From: Mageeibacillus sp. UBA3708
GTDB taxonomy: Bacteria > Bacillota > Clostridia > Saccharofermentanales > Saccharofermentanaceae
Direction of reading: 5' to 3'
Assembly: GCA_002371375.1 (NCBI GenBank)
Contig: DFIB01000209.1
Location: forward strand, 1 to 9,440
DNA length: 9,440 nucleotides
A program made the position numbers and the translations under genes. Each line of letters opens with the position of its first letter. Within the stretch, counting starts at the first letter, position 1. The notes under the pieces were generated by a model that did not search any database, was not told the DNA's origin, and saw only the letters and a program-made list of their open reading frames with translations. Positions 1 through 5,581 of the stretch are shown piece after piece.

Positions 1-358
1 CGACGATCGTGAATGTGACTGTGCACAAAACGGTGTCGTCACCGCTGCCTTCGCGGATGGATTCTTCGTCGAGCTTGTATTCTATAGTGGAGGCGATGGC
101 GCGCTTGACGCTCTTCTCTTTGTCATCCAGACCATCCATCTTCATGCTGCTGATGATGCGCTTGGCATCTTTGCCGGTTATGATGTCCGACAGATTCTGA
201 AGTCTTGAGGAGTCAAGGTCGGATACAGCGTTTGCAAAAGATCTGACGCGCCTTGTAACTCTCTCTCTGTCGATCCTGCTGCATGATGTCAATACAGCCG
301 CAGTCAACAGCAATATTGTTACCGCAAAGACGGCTGCCATTCTCTTGGTCATTCTCAT
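1..358 (-). CDS. Partial lipoprotein, C-terminus beyond window
   Basis: Reading the minus strand from ATG at 358 gives 119 open codons that run off the window edge. The protein starts MRMTKRMAAVFAV with a basic n-region, a hydrophobic core (about residues 8-23) and a lipobox L-T-S-C with the lipidated cysteine at residue 26, so it should be exported and anchored to the outer face of the membrane. The mature part begins with charged helices (DRERVTRRVRSFANAV) and later alternates as likely strands (TIEYKLDEESI, VLCTVTFTI). From memory this resembles NTF2-like clostridial lipoproteins, but that is a weak inference. GGAGG at 366-370 lies 7 nt before ATG 358 and supports that start; ATG at 352 (residue 3) is possible. 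It is divergent from the ridA-like operon and shares its 87-bp upstream region. Function unknown. Confidence 0.85.
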   Translation of the reverse strand, partial: MRMTKRMAAVFAVTILLLTAAVLTSCSRIDRERVTRRVRSFANAVSDLDSSRLQNLSDIITGKDAKRIISSMKMDGLDDKEKSVKRAIASTIEYKLDEESIREGSGDDTVLCTVTFTIV

Positions 359-404
359 CCTATCTCCTCCGGATCCACTGTGATACGGTTAATTCTATAC
401 AATA

Positions 405-413
405 TGCTATAAT
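405..413 (+). promoter_or_regulatory. Extended -10 promoter of the ridA-like operon
   Basis: TGCTATAAT is a perfect -10 hexamer (408-413) preceded by the TGn extension. No good -35 is seen about 17 bp upstream, as often holds for extended -10 promoters. Transcription would start near 420, leaving a leader of about 26 nt that carries GGGAGGG (432-438) before the ATG at 446. The region also separates two divergent genes, so the minus-strand lipoprotein must have its promoter here too, but I cannot place that one with confidence. Confidence 0.6.
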
Positions 414-445
414 ATGTCGAGAACACGTCGAGGGAGGGTATTGCT

Positions 446-820
446 ATGTATACTATATCAACAAATGCGGCGCCTGAGGCCATCGGACCTTATTCTCAGG
501 CGCAGATGGCGCTGGGTTTTATATTCACTTCCGGCCAGATCCCGATCAATCCCAAGACCGGGACTATCGATACCGAATCTATAATGGAGCAGACGAGGCA
601 GGCCTGTGAGAATGTCAAAGCCGTCATCGAGGCGGCAGGGTCAGATATGGGCAAGGTCGTCAAGACAACGTGCTATCTCACGGATATGGCTGACTTCGGT
701 ACGTTCAATGCAGTCTATGAGGAGTATTTCGTCAGCAAGCCTGCAAGGTCATGCGTCGCAGTCAAGGCGCTTCCCAAGGGTGCCCTCTGCGAGATCGAGG
801 CTATAGCAGAGAAGAATTGA
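446..820 (+). CDS. ridA: RidA family reactive intermediate/imine deaminase (YjgF/UK114)
   Basis: This 124-residue protein is a full-length RidA. The family forms cytoplasmic homotrimers that hydrolyse reactive 2-aminoacrylate and other enamines/imines, released by PLP enzymes such as threonine/serine dehydratase, to the keto acid plus ammonia. Visible hallmarks are the N-terminal GPYSQA (residues 14-19), the TSGQIP strand (28-33), and the C-terminal PARSCV block (99-104) whose Arg101 matches the substrate carboxylate-binding arginine of E. coli RidA (R105). Cys103 and the terminal CEIEAIA (Glu116) also match the active-site pattern. Length agrees with the family (about 125-130). The start is fixed by GGGAGGG at 432-438 and by homology. 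It is the first gene of a four-gene run, 13 bp before the next ATG. Nothing looks degenerate. Confidence 0.96.
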   Translation: MYTISTNAAPEAIGPYSQAQMALGFIFTSGQIPINPKTGTIDTESIMEQTRQACENVKAVIEAAGSDMGKVVKTTCYLTDMADFGTFNAVYEEYFVSKPARSCVAVKALPKGALCEIEAIAEKN

Positions 821-833
821 TGTGGTGAGTGTT

Positions 834-1184
834 ATGAAGAGATCATTATCTGTGCTCATGGTAATTATGTCGCTGCTGTGCATGACTTTTGTTCTTGCAG
901 GGTGCGGTAAGGAGGCCGATTATCCGAATCCGCAGGAGATGTATGCGGCTCATGCCGGCGGCCAGGATGTCAAGGGCAAAACTGTCCTGGTTGATGCGAA
1001 TAAGGACTATACGTACGGGCAGATATTCTCTGCTCCGACACCGAATCTCGGTCCCACGATGTATATCAATGCGGAGGGGGCTAAGGCTGACAGGATCAAA
1101 TATCACGACGAGGTAGTCATAAAGATAACCGATATACGTGAGAGCAAGTTCCAGATATCTTTTACGGGGTCGATCGTTGAGTAA
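834..1184 (+). CDS. Small lipoprotein, possible OB-fold (tRNA_anti-like)
   Basis: A 116-residue protein begins MKRSLSVLMVIM and has a hydrophobic stretch ending in lipobox L-A-G-C with lipidated Cys24, so it is predicted to be membrane-anchored outside the cell. The mature part is about 93 residues: a short helix (QEMYAAH), then KGKTVLVDA, later DRIKYHDEVVIKI and a final SFTGSIVE. The 'KGKTV... DEVVIKI... G.I' layout recalls the OB-fold tRNA_anti-like domain found in clostridial lipoproteins; this is inference from pattern, not proof. I chose ATG 834 because the signal peptide starts there and GGTGAG (824-829) lies just upstream. GTG codons at 822 and 825 in the same frame are alternative starts adding three or four residues. 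The stop TAA shares one base with the ATG of the following ABC-F gene, so the two are likely translationally coupled. Confidence 0.83.
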   Translation: MKRSLSVLMVIMSLLCMTFVLAGCGKEADYPNPQEMYAAHAGGQDVKGKTVLVDANKDYTYGQIFSAPTPNLGPTMYINAEGAKADRIKYHDEVVIKITDIRESKFQISFTGSIVE

Positions 1185-3091
1185 TGCCGCTGATCACTGT
1201 TGACAATATTTCGATGGATTTTGGGGAACGTCGTATTCTGGACGGCGTTTCTTTTCGTGTGGAAGAAGGGGACAGGATCGCGTTCGTCGGCGACAACGGA
1301 ACCGGCAAATCAACGCTGTTTAAGATAATCAGCGGCAGATATGAGCCATCCTCGGGCAGTGTGATAATGCACGGCAATACAGTGGCGGGCTTCCTGTCGC
1401 AGAACATGGATGAGCAGGATCTGTCATCTTCGAGCCTTAAGCCGAAGAGGATGCAGGAACTGGAGGCGGATATAGCCGCTCTCGAAGCTGAGATATCGGT
1501 CGCGGACGATCCTGAACGCCACGAGCTGATGGCGTCATATGCTGACCTCATCGCAGAGTATGAGGCAATGGGCGGATATGATTATGAGCACAGGCTGCGC
1601 GACGCACTCGGAGGTCTGGGATTAAGCGGCATTGATGACCGCACTGATCTTATGACTCTGTCGGGCGGCGAGAAAATGCGCGTCTGTCTGGCGAGGCTGA
1701 TCGTTGAGCATCCTGATGTTATCCTTCTTGACGAGCCTACGAACCATCTGGACTTCGAGGCCATCGAGTGGCTCGAGAAGTTCCTTAATTCATACGGTGG
1801 AGCGGTCTTTGTGATTACTCATGACAGACATTTCATTGACTCCGTGGCAACGCGTGTCATAGAGCTCGACGGCGGTCACATAACGCAGTATAAGGGCAAC
1901 TACACTTCGTATAAACAGCAGAAGGCCGAGCGGCTCAAAACTCTCGAATCGGAGATCGCGAACCTCGAGGCGGAATTCGAGCATCAGCTCGAAGTCAAGC
2001 AGACGATGCTGTCTCACCGCAATATCTCGGGTTATCATCAACGGGAGAAGATGGTAGATAAGCTGGAAGAGATTCTTGAAGCCAAAAGGTCGCAGAGGCC
2101 GGCGGAGTTTGCCAAGATGAATTTCAAGGCTGTTCCCGTGGAGAGAACGGGTAAGAGCGACCGCGTGGTCCTCAGCTGTGAGCAGGTAAGTAAGCAGTTC
2201 GACGATTCGGATACTCCGTTGTTCTCGGATGTGAGTTTTGAACTGAAGGCGGACGAGAAGATATTCTTCTGCGGTCCCAACGGATGCGGCAAGACCACGT
2301 TGCTGCATATGCTGACAGGGGACGCTTACGGGAACTCCGGGACGATACTTCTGTCTGCCGGGCTTAAGTGCGGTGTGATGGGGCAGTTTGTTCCTTTCGA
2401 AGATGAGTCGCGTACGCTATATGAAGAACTCGTTGCGGATTCCGACCTGTCAGTTACCGATGCGAGGAGCCTTCTGGCCAGGTTCGGATTCAGGGGAGAG
2501 GCCGTGTTCAAGGTCATAAGCATGCTCTCCGGCGGCGAGCGGTCAAGACTTTATCTTTGCAAGCTCCTCGATCAGAACCCTGATCTTCTCGTTCTCGATG
2601 AGCCCACGAACCACTTAGACATCAATTCGCGTGAGATTCTTGAGGATGCGCTCAGCTACTACGACGGGGCGATCGTGTGCGTGAGCCACGACAGATTCTT
2701 CATAGATAAGTGTGCCGACCGCGTTCTGGGATTCAAGAACGGGCGCGCGAAGATCTACGATAAGTATGAATACTACCTGAGAGATTACCGGACGGCCGGC
2801 GAGTCATCCGAAGCTGAGGTTAGGCCTTCTTCCGGAGGTGCTCTTGCGGAATCTTCTTCCGCTGCCGTCAATCCGGCCAAGGCGCGCAAGGAACTTGCCA
2901 GGAAGCGCGAAAGGCTGCGCTCTCTGGAGAAGATGATCAGCGGGCTTGAAGAGCGTCAGAGCGAACTCGAGACACTGTTCACAGCAGGCGCCGGAGAGGC
3001 GGAATACAAGGAATACGGTGACAATGCCGAGCTCCTGAAGCAGTATTACGACGAGTTTTTTGAGCTCGGTGAGGAGCTCGAGCATGGCTGA
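1184..3091 (+). CDS. ABC-F family ATPase with C-terminal coiled coil
   Basis: This 635-residue protein has two fused ATP-binding cassettes and no membrane segments, as in ABC-F proteins that act at the ribosomal E site. Cassette 1 has Walker A GDNGTGKST (36-44), signature LSGGE (159-163), Walker B VILLDEPTNHLD (179-190) and H-loop His213. Cassette 2 has GPNGCGKTT (364-372), LSGGE (448-452), LLVLDEPTNHLD (468-479) and His502. Both keep the catalytic Glu after Walker B. Between them, YKGNYTSYKQQK (236-247) leads into a helical interdomain linker (about 242-326). After a Ser/Ala/Glu-rich spacer (538-562), residues 565-600 form a charged coiled coil, as in Uup or YdiF. No transmembrane partner is nearby, arguing against a transporter. 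The start overlaps the previous stop (TAATG) and lacks a strong SD of its own, suggesting coupling. The exact subfamily (Uup, YdiF or resistance type) cannot be settled, so no symbol is given. Confidence 0.95.
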   Translation: MPLITVDNISMDFGERRILDGVSFRVEEGDRIAFVGDNGTGKSTLFKIISGRYEPSSGSVIMHGNTVAGFLSQNMDEQDLSSSSLKPKRMQELEADIAALEAEISVADDPERHELMASYADLIAEYEAMGGYDYEHRLRDALGGLGLSGIDDRTDLMTLSGGEKMRVCLARLIVEHPDVILLDEPTNHLDFEAIEWLEKFLNSYGGAVFVITHDRHFIDSVATRVIELDGGHITQYKGNYTSYKQQKAERLKTLESEIANLEAEFEHQLEVKQTMLSHRNISGYHQREKMVDKLEEILEAKRSQRPAEFAKMNFKAVPVERTGKSDRVVLSCEQVSKQFDDSDTPLFSDVSFELKADEKIFFCGPNGCGKTTLLHMLTGDAYGNSGTILLSAGLKCGVMGQFVPFEDESRTLYEELVADSDLSVTDARSLLARFGFRGEAVFKVISMLSGGERSRLYLCKLLDQNPDLLVLDEPTNHLDINSREILEDALSYYDGAIVCVSHDRFFIDKCADRVLGFKNGRAKIYDKYEYYLRDYRTAGESSEAEVRPSSGGALAESSSAAVNPAKARKELARKRERLRSLEKMISGLEERQSELETLFTAGAGEAEYKEYGDNAELLKQYYDEFFELGEELEHG

Positions 3092-3094
3092 GAT

Positions 3095-3100
3095 AAGGAG
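3095..3100 (+). promoter_or_regulatory. Ribosome binding site fixing start of lipoprotein 3107
   Basis: AAGGAG ends 6 nt before ATG 3107, an ideal spacing. The in-frame TTG at 3101 directly abuts this site and is therefore unlikely to be the start, so the protein should begin MRKSF rather than two residues earlier. Confidence 0.75.
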
Positions 3101-3106
3101 TTGACT

Positions 3107-3949
3107 ATGAGGAAGTCTTTTATTACAGCCGTCACGCTGATGATGATCTTTCTGATGACAGGTTGTTTCTCGCTCATCCCGATAGAGAAGGAGTCTATGG
3201 AGAGTATTGAAGGCGACATAGAATGCGAATTCAGAGTGGGATACAATGCACAGTTCATCAAAGAAGCGGCAGAAACAGATGTCACCGTTGACAAGGACAG
3301 ATTTGTTGAGCTTTTCAATGAGAAATCCCAATATAACCCGGTCCGTTTGAAATACCATCTTGATGAATGTGATCTGAAGATAAATGCAGAGAATCAGCCT
3401 GAAGAATTTGAGAGAATCGACAGTTCTGAGATCAATATAAAAGTGATATATGACGGAACCAGCAGAAATGTATCCTTGTTCGAATATAATTCCAAACTCT
3501 ATTTTTTTGTGCTGTGTATGGGTGGTGCGAGCAAACCTGAAGAGGAAGGGTATTATTATATGGAACTTTCCGATCAGATGTCATCTTATTGGAGCCCGCT
3601 TCTGACTCAGGTCAGAGAAGACGCTGAAGCAGACCACCTAAAAAAATACGGGAGTTTTACGGTGAATACCGCCTACAGTCACGACAGGAGGTACTATACC
3701 GTAATCAATGATACAGGCAGCGATATCCTGATCACAATCATGAACACAAAAGGTGACAAAAAGGTCGCAGCAACATTCTCGCCATGCCGAAAGAGTGACT
3801 TCCAGGGCATCTGCTGGGAGAAAGACACATACAATCTGTGGGTACAGTCGGCTGATATAGGAACTGTATGCTACAGCTTCCGTGATGGTGAGTGGGTCGA
3901 AGATCCCGGTGCTGTAAGGCCGGAGTATATTATAAGTAAGTACGATTGA
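3107..3949 (+). CDS. Cysteine-containing lipoprotein of unknown function
   Basis: The 280-residue product starts MRKSFITAVTLMM and has lipobox M-T-G-C with the lipidated Cys20, so it should be anchored outside the membrane. The mature protein is soluble and mixed alpha/beta, with acidic patches. Its C-terminal third (about 183-280) holds a conserved-looking block: SHDRRYYTVI, SPCRKSDFQGICWEK, YNLWVQSADIG, VCYSF and a terminal YIISKYD. I recall similar 'DFxGICWE...ISKYD' endings in uncharacterised clostridial proteins, but have not verified this. Besides Cys20 there are six cysteines (40, 88, 137, 227, 236, 255), enough for three disulfides. The gene follows the ABC-F gene by 15 bp with its own good SD and so is probably the last gene of the ridA-like operon. 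It looks more AT-rich than the ABC-F gene, which may hint at a different history. No enzyme motif is recognised. Confidence 0.88.
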   Translation: MRKSFITAVTLMMIFLMTGCFSLIPIEKESMESIEGDIECEFRVGYNAQFIKEAAETDVTVDKDRFVELFNEKSQYNPVRLKYHLDECDLKINAENQPEEFERIDSSEINIKVIYDGTSRNVSLFEYNSKLYFFVLCMGGASKPEEEGYYYMELSDQMSSYWSPLLTQVREDAEADHLKKYGSFTVNTAYSHDRRYYTVINDTGSDILITIMNTKGDKKVAATFSPCRKSDFQGICWEKDTYNLWVQSADIGTVCYSFRDGEWVEDPGAVRPEYIISKYD

Positions 3950-4065
3950 GGACAAACAGGACTTGCTTTTTGTCTGCATATTTCCGCAATAATATAAAAA
4001 TCTTCCGGAATTCTCCTCTGCTATAGCGTCAACGCCGTCCTTCAGATGATATTTTTTGCGAATTC

Positions 4066-4099
4066 TTGATATAACTGTTTTCCGTTTATACTGTAAAAT
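4066..4099 (+). promoter_or_regulatory. Candidate promoter of the SpoIIE-type phosphatase gene
   Basis: TTGATA (4066-4071) is a good -35 match. Two -10 candidates follow: TATACT (4087-4092, spacer 15) and TAAAAT (4094-4099, without a well-spaced -35). Either would start transcription within about 7 nt of the ATG at 4106, and no Shine-Dalgarno sequence lies before that ATG. The rest of the 156-bp gap (3950-4105) is AT-rich and holds no gene or convincing terminator that I can see. Confidence 0.4.
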
Positions 4100-4105
4100 A
4101 AATAT

Positions 4106-5572
4106 ATGAATTTTACGTTTAACGTTGCTGATGTTATTAATTTCTTTTTTATCGCTGCCGGCATCGGGATCTGCAGTATCAGTTTTCTGCATGTCGGTTC
4201 GGGAATGCATATCAGGGAAGAGGTCAAGAAGTATTTCCAGTTATTCTTTACCCTGATCAATATTTACATCTCAATGCACCTGATCCGCATGCTGATGCAG
4301 GGACAGGCGGGAACTGTGTTTACCGTTGGTATACGTATCGTCACGTTTGTGGAATTCCTTGTATCGGGATTTATGATATTCCTTCTGACGCTCCTTATCC
4401 TGTACATTGCAAGTCCGGGGAAGATCGCCAAGACCGTATATCACACAATGCTTATACTGCTGGTGCTGCATGTGGCAGGACTGATCGTGGCACAGTTTAC
4501 CGATTTCTACTATTATTTCGATGAGTCCAATGTATATCACAGGGCCAAGGGATATTCCATCTCGAATATCATGCACATCCTCATGATGGCGCAGGGCATG
4601 TTTATGCTCATCAGATACAGGAATAAGTTCGACAGAAGGGTTGCGTCCTCACTGTGGATCTATCTGCTCGGACCGCTTGTTGCAATAGGACTTCAGCTGT
4701 TGTTCTCGCAGGTTCAGTTCATTATCCTTGCGACTGTAATATCTGCAGTATATTTGTACTATGTAATCATCAAGATCCAGACGGAGAAATACAATAACCA
4801 GCAGAAGGAGAAGGAGCGCCTTGACGTCGAGCTGTCGATGGCAACGAGGATCCAGGCTGATACATTGCCGAATATCTTTCCTGCCTTCCCGGAGAGGGAC
4901 GACTTCACCATATATGCATCCATGAATCCCGCCAAGGAAGTCGGCGGTGATTTCTACGATTTCTTCCTGCTCGATGATACGCATCTGGGTATCGTAATGG
5001 CTGATGTGTCAGGTAAGGGTATTCCGGCGGCATTGTTCATGATGGTATCGAAGATCCTTATTCAGAATATCGCCATGATGGGCAACAGTCCTGCGGAAGT
5101 TCTCAAGTTTGTCAATACCCAGCTCTGTACCAACAACCCGGAAGAGATGTTCGTTACCGTATGGTACGGATGTCTGGATCTTGAGACCGGTGTTCTGGAG
5201 GCTGCTAATGCAGGACACGAGTTCCCGGTGTTCAAGCCGGCTGACGGAAGCTTTGAATTGGTCAAGGATAAGCATGGTATTGTCTTAGGTGCAATGGAAG
5301 GATCCCGGTACAAGCAGTATGAGATCCGGATGACTCCCGGCGCCAAGCTGTTCATCTATACTGACGGTGTGCCGGAAGCGACTAATGCTGATGGTGAGTT
5401 ATTCGGGACAGAGAGGATGTTGCAGGCGCTTCGTGAGGCTGAGGGAGAGAATCCTCGCAAGATATTGGAACATGTCGATGCTTCAATCAAGGTTTTCGTG
5501 AAGAGTGCGCCCCAGTTCGATGACGTTACAATGCTTTGTATTGAGTATAAAGGTGCGTTAACAGAAGAATGA
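4106..5572 (+). CDS. Membrane-bound SpoIIE-type PP2C serine phosphatase
   Basis: The 488-residue protein couples a polytopic membrane sensor to a PPM/SpoIIE phosphatase domain. About seven hydrophobic segments lie near residues 10-31, 44-64, 76-101, 111-132, 152-170, 182-200 and 204-223. A charged helical linker (224-250) then joins the catalytic domain (about 240-482). Metal-binding residues are in place: KEVGGDFYD (277-285, Asp282), MADVSGKG (298-305, Asp300), YTDGVPEA (418-425, Asp420) and QFDDVTML (470-477). The fold appears intact. Family members dephosphorylate anti-sigma-factor antagonists (STAS proteins) or similar phosphoserine substrates, controlling sigma factors or other switches; none is encoded nearby, so the substrate is unknown. 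An in-frame TAA at 4094 excludes an earlier start. ATG 4106 keeps the first membrane helix; no SD precedes it. The gene ends 5 bp from the convergent pyrophosphatase gene. Confidence 0.93.
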   Translation: MNFTFNVADVINFFFIAAGIGICSISFLHVGSGMHIREEVKKYFQLFFTLINIYISMHLIRMLMQGQAGTVFTVGIRIVTFVEFLVSGFMIFLLTLLILYIASPGKIAKTVYHTMLILLVLHVAGLIVAQFTDFYYYFDESNVYHRAKGYSISNIMHILMMAQGMFMLIRYRNKFDRRVASSLWIYLLGPLVAIGLQLLFSQVQFIILATVISAVYLYYVIIKIQTEKYNNQQKEKERLDVELSMATRIQADTLPNIFPAFPERDDFTIYASMNPAKEVGGDFYDFFLLDDTHLGIVMADVSGKGIPAALFMMVSKILIQNIAMMGNSPAEVLKFVNTQLCTNNPEEMFVTVWYGCLDLETGVLEAANAGHEFPVFKPADGSFELVKDKHGIVLGAMEGSRYKQYEIRMTPGAKLFIYTDGVPEATNADGELFGTERMLQALREAEGENPRKILEHVDASIKVFVKSAPQFDDVTMLCIEYKGALTEE

Positions 5573-5581
5573 TCTGATCAT
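5569..5581. repeat. 13-bp palindrome spanning two convergent stop codons
   Basis: ATGATCTGATCAT is symmetric about T5575 and contains the TGA stop of the phosphatase gene (5570-5572) and the TGA stop of the pyrophosphatase gene (5578-5580, minus strand). It can form only a 4-bp stem with a small loop and has no T-run, so it is not an intrinsic terminator. It may be chance symmetry produced by two facing TGA stops. Confidence 0.5.

Noticed and set aside
381..420. Riboswitch or T-box leader before the ridA-like gene
   Set aside because: The leader from the extended -10 is only about 26 nt, too short for a structured element.
9..477. Plus-strand frames over the first lipoprotein and the divergent promoter region
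   Set aside because: The minus strand encodes a convincing signal peptide with lipobox and RBS; the plus frames are Ser-rich shadows without SD sites.
1790..2308. 172-codon minus-strand frame inside the ABC-F gene
   Set aside because: It lies wholly antisense to strongly conserved ATPase coding sequence, has no RBS and low-complexity shadow composition.
3950..3975. Intrinsic terminator after the lipoprotein operon (GACAAA...TTTGTC)
   Set aside because: The stem is only 6 weak A/T-rich pairs with a 13-nt loop, and the T-run lies inside the hairpin rather than after it.
3950..4105. Possible minus-strand gene or gene remnant in the AT-rich gap; the minus frame gives plausible text such as ISRIRKKYHLKDG
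   Set aside because: The open frame extends from both neighbours as an antisense shadow, has no RBS at a credible start, and I recognise no family. A homology search could reopen it.
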